The notes: generated by a model from the sequence alone, not told the origin. A stretch of DNA of 8,132 bases from JBFGFG01 sp041627475 (GCA_041627475.1 JBFKQZ010000142.1:1-8132), one strand, 5' to 3'. Shown: positions 1 to 8,132, counted from the first letter of the stretch. Numbers and translations are program-made.

Positions 1-1
1 G

Positions 2-478
2 TCGCGCCAGTTCATCAGCTACGGCATCGGCCCGAACACCTCCTGCAGCGGCAACTACCTGTTCCCGGTCTGGAGCGGCTTCGTCGGCAAGGGCACGATC
101 GTCGGCGACGCCACCGTCACTTTCGACGCCGTCGCGTCCGGCGGCACGGCCGTGGTCGAGATCTACAGCGGCATCTCCGGCCAGGCCTGCAACGAGGCGT
201 ACGTCGAGCCGATCGCGACGACCGAGGTCACGCTGCCGCAGGGCTTCGGTCGGGTCGAGGCGGTCGTCGACCTCGACGGGTTCGCCCCCGAGTTCGACAT
301 CATGGTCCAGATCCGTCCCGGTGACGGCCCGGTCGCGACCGACCCCGCCGCGCAGGGCCGCATCCTCTACGACGGCGTCAACGTCCCGGCGTCGATCAGC
401 TTCACCTGCCAGCCCGACGAGGTGACCTTCGACGCGGACGGCGAGCCCTCGCACACCGGCGAGTGCCTGCCCTTCTGA
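2..478 (+). CDS. C-terminal part of a probable secreted protein (5' truncated)
   Basis: The frame is open from base 2 to a TGA at 476-478, giving 158 visible residues; the start lies outside the window. The internal GTG at 152 is not needed, because the frame continues upstream with the same codon bias. The sequence alternates hydrophobic and polar residues (for example GKGTIVGDATVTFDAV and TAVVEIYSG), as expected for a beta-sandwich. It has four cysteines (in TSCSG, GQAC, SFTC and GEC), enough for two disulfides, which fits export. No catalytic motif is visible. It could be the accessory C-terminal domain of an extracellular hydrolase or peptidase, but I do not recognise the family with confidence. 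It converges on the glucanase gene and is followed by a strong hairpin. Its reality as coding sequence is fairly sure; its function is unknown. Confidence 0.75.
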   Translation, partial: SRQFISYGIGPNTSCSGNYLFPVWSGFVGKGTIVGDATVTFDAVASGGTAVVEIYSGISGQACNEAYVEPIATTEVTLPQGFGRVEAVVDLDGFAPEFDIMVQIRPGDGPVATDPAAQGRILYDGVNVPASISFTCQPDEVTFDADGEPSHTGECLPF

Positions 479-493
479 GTCAGCGCGAACGAC

Positions 494-529
494 GGACGGC
501 GGCACCCGCGGGAGTGGGTGCCGCCGTCC
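494..529. terminator. Bidirectional terminator-like hairpin between convergent genes
   Basis: A perfect 14-bp inverted repeat (GGACGGCGGCACCC at 494-507, its complement at 516-529) encloses an 8-nt loop. It lies 16 nt after the stop of the upstream + gene and 23 nt from the stop of the minus-strand glucanase. The + side is followed by a moderately T-rich run (TGCTGTGTCCT) and not a true U-tract, as is common in GC-rich actinobacteria. Placement between converging stops suggests it terminates both transcripts. Confidence 0.8.
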
Positions 530-551
530 TGCTGTGTCCTCGGGGTCCGGC

Positions 552-2708
<2,157 letters not shown>

Positions 2709-2715
2709 GTCGGTT

Positions 2716-2721
2716 CTCCCT
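2716..2721 (-). promoter_or_regulatory. Ribosome binding site fixing the glucanase start
   Basis: The minus strand reads AGGGAG here, 7 nt before the GTG at 2708. It directly precedes the signal peptide coding sequence. No comparable site precedes the longer in-frame GTG at 2804. Confidence 0.75.
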
Positions 2722-2771
2722 GGATCGGCCGCGCGCACCCACGACACGACGGATCCACTCCCGCCTGTCGG

Positions 2772-2799
2772 TTGGGAGCGCTCCCGGGAGCGCTCCCAA
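2772..2799. promoter_or_regulatory. Tandem CebR/CelR-like LacI-family operator, 28-bp perfect palindrome
   Basis: Two copies of GGGAGCGCTCCC abut exactly at 2774-2785 and 2786-2797, flanked by TT and AA, so the whole 28 bp is its own reverse complement. Each 12-mer is the core of TGGGAGCGCTCCCA, the known site for CebR of Streptomyces and CelR of Thermobifida, LacI-family repressors of cellulose-utilisation genes. It lies 64-91 nt upstream of the glucanase start, just downstream of a -35-like TTGACA. This suggests repression of the glucanase until a beta-glucan oligosaccharide is present. No LacI-family gene lies in this window, so the regulator would be encoded elsewhere. Confidence 0.85.
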
Positions 2800-2815
2800 T
2801 TCACACGACGCTCCT

Positions 2816-2844
2816 ACGTTCGCCTCATGCTGACTTCGTGTCAA
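2816..2844 (-). promoter_or_regulatory. Candidate promoter of the glucanase gene
   Basis: On the minus strand a perfect -35 hexamer TTGACA occupies 2844-2839. A weak -10 candidate (GAACGT at 2821-2816, 17-nt spacer) follows. The start of transcription would fall near 2808, so the double operator would lie immediately downstream, a position suited to blocking transcription. The -35 is strong; the -10 is poor, so the exact promoter is uncertain. Confidence 0.4.
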
Positions 2845-2977
2845 GGGCTGCAGGACTCGAGAAGTAGTGGTTTCGAGTGGAATCACGCACGAAAAGGGCC
2901 GCAGCCAGCAACTGTCGCGCAGAATCGGCGTGTACTCCCACCGGGGCAGCGGTTCGGGCAGGAAGGCAGCGTGCGCG

Positions 2978-2983
2978 TAATGT
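2978..2983 (+). promoter_or_regulatory. Possible -10 element for the M23-like gene
   Basis: TAATGT fits the actinobacterial TANNNT -10 pattern and lies 27 nt before the ATG at 3010. No good -35 is visible at the right distance (TTCGGG near 2953 is weak). The rest of the 301-bp divergent gap holds the glucanase promoter and operator and nothing else I recognise. Confidence 0.25.
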
Positions 2984-3009
2984 GCGCGTCAGCGTGCGGG
3001 AGGAGGAGC

Positions 3010-3777
3010 ATGCGCGGCCGTCGCGGAGCCATTGCGCTGGTCGTCCTGCTCGCGACCGCGGCGTGCACGCGATCGGGTCCCGTGGAGGACCCGGTCGGGT
3101 TCGACGGCGACCCCTCCCCCCGAGCGACGCCCATGTCGAGCATCGTGCCCTCGCCGCCTCCACCGTCGCCCACACCGTTGCCATCGCCGACGCCGAGCGC
3201 CGAGTCACCGACGGCTCGGAACGCCGCGGGCCGGGGGGCCCACGGGATCGTCCTGACCTGGGATGGCATCGCGATCCACCTGCCGTCCGCCCGGGTCGAG
3301 CTCGTGGGACTCCACCAGTCGAACCACGACGGAGCACGAGACCTGACCGCGGTCGCCGCCCCCCCGGTCCCGGTCGAGGTCCTGCCGAGCCGCGAACGTG
3401 GCACGGGACTGCGCAGCGCGGCCGACATCGTCACCCATCCCGAGGCCGAGCTGCGCGCCCCCGTGACCGGCACGGTCGTCCGCGCCGGGACCTACACGCT
3501 CTACTGCGACACGACCGACGACTTCGTCGTCATCGAGCCCGACGGCCGTCCCGGCATCGAGGTGAAGCTGCTCCACGTCGACGGCATCCGGGTCGCCGCC
3601 GGCGACCGTGTGGTCGCGGGCGAGACGGTGCTGGCACCGCGCCCCACGCTGCTGCCCTTCCGCAGCCAGGTCGACGACGCGTCGGGCCCCGACGACTGGC
3701 CGCACGTCCACCTCGAAGTGGTCGACACCTCGATCCCGGACCGCCCCAACGAGAACAGCGGCAGCGACGACTGCTAG
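3010..3777 (+). CDS. Probable lipoprotein with a degenerate M23 (LytM-like) peptidase domain
   Basis: This encodes 255 aa from ATG 3010, chosen because GGGAGGAGGAG directly precedes it and a lipoprotein-like signal follows (MRGRRG, hydrophobic AIALVVLLA, then TAAC with Cys19). The lipobox is imperfect, with Thr at -3. Residues about 47-63 form a Pro/Ser/Thr-rich linker (PSPPPPSPTPLPSPTPS), typical of a spacer from the membrane to a wall-located domain. Residues about 130-240 match the M23 beta-sheet core: RAPVTGTVVRAGTY, then DRVVAGETVLAP, then WPHVHLEV containing the family H-x-H (His232, His234). The first metal-binding motif, normally HxxxD, appears as RSAAD (Arg135, Asp139), so one zinc ligand seems lost. 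It may bind or regulate cell wall without cutting it. The tail PNENSGSDDC is acidic. The stop interlocks with that of the convergent TetR gene. The fold is likely; activity is doubtful. Confidence 0.82.
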   Translation: MRGRRGAIALVVLLATAACTRSGPVEDPVGFDGDPSPRATPMSSIVPSPPPPSPTPLPSPTPSAESPTARNAAGRGAHGIVLTWDGIAIHLPSARVELVGLHQSNHDGARDLTAVAAPPVPVEVLPSRERGTGLRSAADIVTHPEAELRAPVTGTVVRAGTYTLYCDTTDDFVVIEPDGRPGIEVKLLHVDGIRVAAGDRVVAGETVLAPRPTLLPFRSQVDDASGPDDWPHVHLEVVDTSIPDRPNENSGSDDC

Positions 3778-4424
3778 GCCGTCGACGCGGCGAGCTGCGC
3801 CTCGGCCCCGGCGACCAGCGCCGCGACCCCCGCGGCGAACACGGCGTCCATCCAGTCGTCGTCCATCTCGACCGCGGCCGCGGCACGCGTCAGGTGGGGC
3901 AGCGACGACCCAGCGCCAGCCGCCTCCGCCGCAGTGGCGAGGTCCGGCCCACCGGCCGGTGGTGGCGGGCTCGTCTCGACGAGCGCGTGCCCCATGATGA
4001 ACTCCCCGGCCGCGCCGACGAACTGCAGTGCCGCCCGCGGCTCGAGCCCAGCGGTGAGCAGGATCCCCAGGACGTGGTCCACGGCCGCCAGCCCGGGGCC
4101 GCTCAGGTTGGGACGCGAGGCCATGAGAGGGATGGCGTTCGGGTGTCGCTGGAGTCCGGCGCGGATGGCGTGGGCGGCCACCTCGAGCTGTTCCTGCCAG
4201 GGGCGGTCCGCCGGCACCGCGACGTCGATGTCGGTCCAGACCGCCTCGACGACGCCGTCCAGCACGGCCTCCTTGTTCGGGACGTGGTGGTAGGCCGCCA
4301 TCGGATCGACACCGAGCTCGGCGCCGAGCGCCCGCATCGTCAGGCCGTCCACGCCGTCCCGGTCGACGATGCGGAGTGCTGCCGCGATCACCGCTGCCCG
4401 GTTCAGCCCACCGGCAGGACTCAT
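3774..4424 (-). CDS. TetR-family transcriptional repressor, third gene of the ABC exporter operon
   Basis: This encodes 216 aa from ATG 4424. The ATG overlaps the permease stop as ATGA, and GAGAAGG lies 7 nt upstream; a GTG at 4430 in the same frame is too close to that site. The N-terminal helix-turn-helix is at about residues 29-48 (LTMRALGAELGVDPMAAYHH), followed by the usual VPNKEAVLDGVV helix. The C-terminal part (about 70-200) is the alpha-helical ligand and dimer domain, and resembles the TetR_C_1 (tetracycline repressor-like) type. By context it probably represses its own operon by binding the two palindromes at 6117-6157, with release by a compound the exporter handles. The ligand cannot be inferred. 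A PPPP run and an Ala-rich segment lie in the C-terminal half. Confidence 0.92.
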   Translation of the reverse strand: MSPAGGLNRAAVIAAALRIVDRDGVDGLTMRALGAELGVDPMAAYHHVPNKEAVLDGVVEAVWTDIDVAVPADRPWQEQLEVAAHAIRAGLQRHPNAIPLMASRPNLSGPGLAAVDHVLGILLTAGLEPRAALQFVGAAGEFIMGHALVETSPPPPAGGPDLATAAEAAGAGSSLPHLTRAAAAVEMDDDWMDAVFAAGVAALVAGAEAQLAASTA

Positions 4425-5191
4425 GACCACGCCTTCTCGTCGGAGAAGCGGAACCTACGGGCTGCGAGGGCGGCGACGACCACCGAGCTGGCGAGCAGCA
4501 CGGCGACCGGCACCAGCACGGCGTCGAGACCGCCTGCTTCCAGCGTCACGGCGCGGAAGCCCTCCAGCGACCAGTAGGCGGGACTGAGCGGCGCGACGGC
4601 GCGTGCCCAGCCCGGCAGCACCGAGACCGGGGCGAGTGCCCCACCGAGCCCGCCGAGGACCATGGCCCCGACGTTGACCGCGGCCGACAGCTGGTTCACG
4701 GTCCGCAGCACCGCCACGCACGCCATCGAGACGGCGACGAGGAAGACGGTCGTCGCGACCATCATGGCCACGAGCGCGACGAGCGAGCCCCGGATCCGCA
4801 GGCCGAAGAGCAGCCACCCGGCCGCGAACAGCACGACGGTCTGCAGCAGCATGACGAGCGCCGGCGGCACGAGCTTGCCGAGCAGGATCTCGGTCGCCGT
4901 CGCGTGGCTGGCGCAGAGTCGCTCCCACGTCCCCCAGCCGTGCTCGGCGAAGAACGCCATCCCGACGTACATCACCCCGAACAGGCCGAAGAGCACGGCC
5001 ATGCCCGGGACGACCTGCTCGGCCCCGTTCGCGTCCGGGAACCCCTCGCCCGCGAGCACGGCCTGTCCCATCCCCTGCAGGAAGGCCATCAGCAGGACGG
5101 GCATCAGGGTCGTGACCACGATGGGGACGGGGTCGGCCAGCAGCAGTCGGCCCGTGTGACGTGCGATCGCAGCGGTCCGGTCAGGCGACAT
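4421..5191 (-). CDS. ABC-2 type exporter permease
   Basis: This encodes 256 aa with about six predicted membrane segments: roughly 21-42, 60-82, 106-131, 134-162, 167-192 and 222-244. Family-like features are TWERLCASHATATEILLGK before the third segment and LSPAYWSLEGFR before the last, both typical of DrrB/ABC-2 permeases. It starts at ATG 5191 with AGGAGG 6 nt upstream, inside the end of the ATPase gene (11-bp overlap), and overlaps the TetR start by 4 bp, so the three genes should be translationally coupled. It would form a dimer paired with the ATPase and export a hydrophobic or drug-like compound, or possibly a lipid or polymer. The substrate is unknown. Confidence 0.92.
   Translation of the reverse strand: MSPDRTAAIARHTGRLLLADPVPIVVTTLMPVLLMAFLQGMGQAVLAGEGFPDANGAEQVVPGMAVLFGLFGVMYVGMAFFAEHGWGTWERLCASHATATEILLGKLVPPALVMLLQTVVLFAAGWLLFGLRIRGSLVALVAMMVATTVFLVAVSMACVAVLRTVNQLSAAVNVGAMVLGGLGGALAPVSVLPGWARAVAPLSPAYWSLEGFRAVTLEAGGLDAVLVPVAVLLASSVVVAALAARRFRFSDEKAWS
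4432..4438 (-). promoter_or_regulatory. Ribosome binding site deciding the TetR start
   Basis: The minus strand reads GAGAAGG, 7 nt before ATG 4424 but only 1 nt before the alternative GTG 4430. The site lies inside the end of the permease gene, as expected for coupled translation. Confidence 0.6.
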
Positions 5192-6104
5192 CCGCGGCCT
5201 CCTTCATGAGCTCGTCGGTAGTGCGTCCCGTCAGCCGCAGGTAGGCGCTCTCGAGGTCGGAGCGGACGATCTCGACGGCGTCGAGTCGCTCGACCCAGTC
5301 CGCGCCGGACGCGAGGACGCGGGCCGCCGCTGGTCCGGGCTGCGGTGTCGCTCGGAACGCGTCCTGGCCGTGGACGTCGAACCCGTCGAGGTCCGGCGCC
5401 GGTCCCCGGAAGGTGAGCCGCACCCCACTGCGCCCGTGTCGGTCGACGAGGTTGGCGACCGAGTCGGTGACCAGGACCCGCCCCTCCTCCAGGACCGCGA
5501 CGGTGGCATCGAGGTCCTCGACCTCCGGCAGGTAGTGGGTGGCGTAGCACACGGCGCAGCCGTCGGCGGCGAGCTCCCTGACGAGGTCGAGGATCTGCCG
5601 GCGGCTCTCGATGTCGGCCCCGACCGTGGGCTCATCGAGGAACAGCAGGCGTGGCCGGTGGACCATTGCCATCGCTGTGTGGAGCCGACGCTGCTGCCCG
5701 CCCGAGAGCACGCCCGCACGCGACCCCAGCAGTCCGGTCAGCGCGAGCGCCTCGGCCACCTCCTCGACCCGCTGCCGGAGCACGCGTCCACCGAGCCCGG
5801 CGATGCGACCGAACACCTCGAGGTTCTCCCGCACCCGCAGCGTCGGGTAGATCCCGAGTGCCTGCGGCGCCAGGCCCAGCACTCCTCGGGCGCGGTCCGG
5901 CGCTGCGAGCGCGTCGATGCCGTCGACGGTGACGCGTCCACCGTCGGCGCTGCGCAGGCCGGCCACGATCGAGACGAGCGTGGTCTTCCCGGCGCCGTTC
6001 GGGCCGAGCAGGGCGACGACCTCGCCGGCGCGGATCTCGAGGTCGACGCCACGCAGGACGGGGTGACCGTCGTAGGCCTTCTCCAGTCCCTGGACGAGCA
6101 GCAC
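5181..6104 (-). CDS. ABC transporter ATP-binding protein (DrrA-like exporter ATPase)
   Basis: This encodes 307 aa that power the adjacent permease by ATP hydrolysis at the cytoplasmic face. All core motifs are present: Walker A GPNGAGKT (34-41), Q-loop Gln81, signature LSGGQ (133-137), Walker B LLFLDE (153-158) and switch His190. The D-loop region reads VGAD where VGLD is more usual, a mild change. Residues about 210-307 form a C-terminal extension like that of DrrA-type drug and antibiotic exporters. The start is GTG 6104, with AGGAGG 5 nt upstream. It is the first gene of the operon; its leader contains one of two TetR-like operators. The substrate cannot be told from the ATPase. Confidence 0.94.
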   Translation of the reverse strand: MLLVQGLEKAYDGHPVLRGVDLEIRAGEVVALLGPNGAGKTTLVSIVAGLRSADGGRVTVDGIDALAAPDRARGVLGLAPQALGIYPTLRVRENLEVFGRIAGLGGRVLRQRVEEVAEALALTGLLGSRAGVLSGGQQRRLHTAMAMVHRPRLLFLDEPTVGADIESRRQILDLVRELAADGCAVCYATHYLPEVEDLDATVAVLEEGRVLVTDSVANLVDRHGRSGVRLTFRGPAPDLDGFDVHGQDAFRATPQPGPAAARVLASGADWVERLDAVEIVRSDLESAYLRLTGRTTDELMKEAADVA

Positions 6105-6116
6105 GGCTGCCTCCTG

Positions 6117-6133
6117 TTTCTACGGTGTAGAAA
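6117..6133. promoter_or_regulatory. TetR-type operator O1
   Basis: The 17-bp sequence TTTCTACGGTGTAGAAA is a perfect 7-bp inverted repeat (TTTCTAC / GTAGAAA) around GGT. The CTAC...GTAG core is typical of TetR-family sites. It lies just upstream of the ATPase ribosome binding site and would cover the predicted transcription start of the operon. Confidence 0.8.
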
Positions 6134-6134
6134 C

Positions 6135-6163
6135 AGGATCTCTCTACGGTGTAGAAATGTCAA
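6135..6163 (-). promoter_or_regulatory. Promoter of the ABC exporter-TetR operon
   Basis: On the minus strand a perfect -35 TTGACA lies at 6163-6158. After a 17-nt spacer a -10 candidate GATCCT (A at position 2 and T at 6) lies at 6140-6135. Transcription would start near 6128, about 24 nt before the GTG start. The -10 fits squarely between the two operators. Confidence 0.6.
6141..6157. promoter_or_regulatory. TetR-type operator O2
   Basis: TCTCTACGGTGTAGAAA repeats O1 in direct orientation with a single change (second base). Its centre is 24 bp from that of O1, and it exactly fills the -35/-10 spacer of the operon promoter. Binding here would exclude RNA polymerase. Confidence 0.8.
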
Positions 6164-6205
6164 CCCCCGACGCATCCCGGCCCGTACGGTGCAGCCCAGC
6201 CACCC

Positions 6206-6210
6206 GGGAG
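6206..6210 (+). promoter_or_regulatory. Ribosome binding site deciding the oxidoreductase start
   Basis: GGGAG lies 6 nt before GTG 6217. The alternative ATG 6157 begins on the last base of operator O2, has no such site, and would add 20 residues unlike the family. Confidence 0.65.
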
Positions 6211-6216
6211 CGAGAC

Positions 6217-7140
6217 GTGCAGCTCAGGATCTTCACCGAGCCCCAGCTGGGCACGACCTACGAGCAGCTCCGGCGCCACGCCCTCACCGCCGAGCAGCTC
6301 GGCTTCGACGGTTGGTTCACCTCCGACCACCTGCTGACGATGGGCGACCACGGCCCCGAGCCCGGACCGACCGACGCCTGGACGACGCTGGCCGGACTGG
6401 CGCGCGACACCTCGCGCATCCGTCTCGGCACGCTCGTCACACCGGCCACCTTCCGGTGGCCCGGGCACTTCGCCGTGCAGGTGGCCCAGGTGGACCAGAT
6501 GAGCGGTGGCCGCGTCGAGGTCGGGATCGGCAGCGGCTGGTTCGAGCAGGAGCACGCCGCGATGGGGATCCCGTTCCCGGACACCGGCGACCGGGTCGAC
6601 GCGCGCGACGAGTACGTCGAGATCCTCCACGGCCTGTGGTCGACGCCACCCGGCGAGCGGTTCCGCCACGATGGTGCGCACCACTCGCTGCAGGGCAACC
6701 CGGCGCTGCCGCGCCCGGTGCAGGACCCGCACCCACCGCTGATCATCGGTGGCGGCGGCAAGGTCCGGACGCCGGCGATCGCCGCAAGGTTCGCCGACGA
6801 GTACAACGGCGTGTTCTTCGAGCCCGACGAGTTCGCACAGATGGCTGACATCGTCCGGCAGGCGTGCGAGGACGCCGACCGTGACCCGGACGAGCTCGTG
6901 TGGTCCAACGCCCAGCGCTGCGTCGTCGGTGCCGACGAGGACGAGTACGTCCGACGTGCCGAGGCCATCGGCAGCGACCCAGAGGCGCTGCGCGGCGGTG
7001 GCGTGTGCGGCACCCCCGACGAGGCACGCCAGCGGCTGGACGAGCTGGCCGCCGTCGGCTGCGAGCGGGTCTACCTCCAGACGATCGACGTCACGGACCT
7101 GGAGCACCTCGAGCTGCTGGCGGACGAACTGCTGCGGTGA
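6217..7140 (+). CDS. Luciferase-like monooxygenase family oxidoreductase, probably F420-dependent (TIGR03560-like)
   Basis: This encodes 307 aa starting at GTG 6217, which places the conserved family opening LRIFTEP right at the N-terminus. It is a TIM-barrel flavin/F420 oxidoreductase; hydride transfer with F420 is expected from the family, but the substrate is unknown. Conserved blocks are LGFDGWFTSDHLL (28-40), GPTDAWTTLAGLA (50-62), SRIRLGTLVTPATFR (66-80), QVDQMSGGRVEVGIGSGWFEQEH (91-113, typical of the LLM fold) and a later LIIGGGG segment. The C-terminal end YLQTIDVTDLEHLELLADEL also fits this subgroup. It is divergent from the exporter operon across a short control region and may share its TetR control. 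F420 use is inferred from the family. Confidence 0.9.
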   Translation: MQLRIFTEPQLGTTYEQLRRHALTAEQLGFDGWFTSDHLLTMGDHGPEPGPTDAWTTLAGLARDTSRIRLGTLVTPATFRWPGHFAVQVAQVDQMSGGRVEVGIGSGWFEQEHAAMGIPFPDTGDRVDARDEYVEILHGLWSTPPGERFRHDGAHHSLQGNPALPRPVQDPHPPLIIGGGGKVRTPAIAARFADEYNGVFFEPDEFAQMADIVRQACEDADRDPDELVWSNAQRCVVGADEDEYVRRAEAIGSDPEALRGGGVCGTPDEARQRLDELAAVGCERVYLQTIDVTDLEHLELLADELLR

Positions 7141-7216
7141 CCGCGGGCGCGGCAGGAGGTCGAAGAGCGGACGGCGAAGTCCACCCGGCACCTGCCCCCG
7201 GCTCGAAGAGACCCCT

Positions 7217-8132
7217 GTGCGCACCGTCCCCGCAGCGCTGGCCGCGCTCACCCTCACCGTCGGCCTCGCCGTCCCGGCCCTCGCCCACCCCGCGGCCGAG
7301 GTCGAGGTCCCGCTCACGGTCTCCCTGACGCACGCGGCCACGGACAACATCGCGTTCCACGCCCGCTACCCCGAGCACTTCAGCTCGGCCGGCGGGATCC
7401 TGACGTCCAACGACTCGTACGTCGACGATGACGGCACCCCGATCGAGTTCTACGTCGTCACGGACGGTCGCGGTGTCTTCACCTACGACATCACCGACAA
7501 CAAGCTGCCGGTCCTGCTGGACATGCTCCACCTGCCACAGACGGCGACCGGCCAGCGGTCCGCACAGGAGGACCCCTCGACCGACGGGAGGACCCTGCTC
7601 GTCGACGGCGACACGCTCGCCGGCGCCAGCGCCGGGCTGCACGTCCTGTCGATCGAGGACCCGACCGACATCCAGGTCCTCGGCTCGTGGAACGGCTCCG
7701 ACCACACCTGGACGTGCGTGACGGACATCGCGTCCGGCAACGGCTGCGGCTACGCCTACGGCCGCTCCAACAACATCATCGACATCCGCGACCCGGAGAA
7801 CCCGGTACGCGTCAGCACGGGGTGGAAGGACGCGGTCGGTGAGGGCGGCTACGTCCACGACCTCACCGAGGTCCGGCCCGGGCTCGTCTGGTCGGCGGGC
7901 GCCCAGCCCGTCCTGATGGACACGACCGACCCGGCGGCCCCGAAGCCGCTGGTGGTCACCACGCTGTTCGACCACGCGAGCCCGAACGACACACTGCACC
8001 GCCCGAACCGCAGCTGGTCGCAGTTCGGCTACCACTCGGTGGAGTGGCCACGTGCCGGCGCCGACGACTTCGCCCTCATGGGCACCGAGCTCGGCGGCGC
8101 AGCCTCGGACTGCACCGACGACGAGGACATCA
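7217..8132 (+). CDS. Secreted LVIVD-repeat (beta-propeller-like) protein, 3' truncated by the window
   Basis: The frame is open from GTG 7217 to the window end (305 codons visible) with no stop. The N-terminus RTVPAALAALTLTVGLAVPALA followed by HPAAEVE is a good signal peptide with a probable cut after ALA. The mature part has repeat-like blades of the LVIVD type: VFTYDITDNKLPVLLDML, LHVLSIEDPTDIQVLGSW, NNIIDIRDPENPVRVSTGW and PVLMDTTDPAAPKPLVVT. Each has a strand, then D-x-x-D/N-P and another strand, and such proteins form propellers. Paired cysteines (TCV and GCGYAYG) suggest a disulfide. The ribosome binding site is weak (GAAGAG). The 76-nt gap after the oxidoreductase shows no clear gene. 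Function is unknown; binding or a surface role is only a guess. Confidence 0.82.
   Translation, partial: MRTVPAALAALTLTVGLAVPALAHPAAEVEVPLTVSLTHAATDNIAFHARYPEHFSSAGGILTSNDSYVDDDGTPIEFYVVTDGRGVFTYDITDNKLPVLLDMLHLPQTATGQRSAQEDPSTDGRTLLVDGDTLAGASAGLHVLSIEDPTDIQVLGSWNGSDHTWTCVTDIASGNGCGYAYGRSNNIIDIRDPENPVRVSTGWKDAVGEGGYVHDLTEVRPGLVWSAGAQPVLMDTTDPAAPKPLVVTTLFDHASPNDTLHRPNRSWSQFGYHSVEWPRAGADDFALMGTELGGAASDCTDDEDI

Noticed and set aside
2877..4577. A 566-codon + strand frame across the M23-like and TetR genes
   Set aside because: The product is Arg/Pro-rich low-complexity sequence crossing two well-supported genes on different strands.
6184..6194. A possible third TetR half-site (GTACGGTGCAG) before the oxidoreductase
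   Set aside because: It shares TACGGTG with O1 and O2 but the right arm is broken and the outer bases do not match; the 40-bp offset does not follow the 24-bp period.
7141..7216. Short inverted-repeat segments after the oxidoreductase stop (GCGGTGACCGC and the repeated TCGAAGAG)
   Set aside because: The stem has only five pairs around one base, so no real hairpin, and the 8-mer repeat is too short to mean anything; no terminator is called here.
6160..7350. A long minus-strand frame opposite the oxidoreductase
   Set aside because: No domain, signal peptide or ribosome binding site is seen; the + strand gene has clear family motifs.
7091..8035. A minus-strand frame opposite the LVIVD-like gene
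   Set aside because: Composition is Val/Arg/Asp/Gly-rich without motifs, while the + strand frame has a signal peptide and repeat blades.

Overview
The window is GC-rich DNA, roughly 70% G+C by eye, with strong G/C third-position bias, frequent GTG starts and purine-rich Shine-Dalgarno sites. A CebR/CelR-type operator and an oxidoreductase of the F420-dependent type also point to a free-living Actinomycetota bacterium. The genus cannot be read from the sequence. The acidic secreted proteins and the polysaccharidase suit a soil, saline or marine polymer degrader, but this is inference.

Layout. (1) 2-478 (+) is the C-terminal end of a secreted protein of unknown function. (2) A strong hairpin at 494-529 separates it from a convergent gene. 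(3) 552-2708 (-) encodes a secreted GH16 beta-glucanase (laminarinase type) with two accessory sugar-binding-like modules. Upstream is a promoter-like -35 and a 28-bp perfect palindrome made of two abutting GGGAGCGCTCCC boxes. (4) 3010-3777 (+), divergent from the glucanase, encodes a proline-rich, probably lipid-anchored protein with a degenerate M23/LytM domain. (5) 6104-3774 (-) is an overlapping three-gene operon: ABC ATPase, ABC-2 permease and TetR regulator. Its last stop codon interlocks with that of the M23-like gene in one CTAG. (6) The operon promoter at 6117-6163 carries two TetR-like palindromes; one fills the -35/-10 spacer and the other covers the probable start site. (7) 6217-7140 (+) is a luciferase-like oxidoreductase, probably F420-dependent, divergent from the operon. 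(8) 7217 to the end (+) is a secreted LVIVD-type beta-propeller-like protein, cut by the window edge.

How the parts work together. The glucanase looks like a substrate-induced extracellular enzyme under a LacI-family repressor encoded elsewhere. The ABC/TetR operon looks like a self-regulated exporter whose repressor probably binds the paired palindromes at the operon's own promoter. The oxidoreductase may share that control because it is divergent from the same region, but no convincing promoter for it was seen. I did not find a clearly new defence or mobile system. The most notable items are the two operator architectures, the degenerate M23 protein and the interlocked stop codons.
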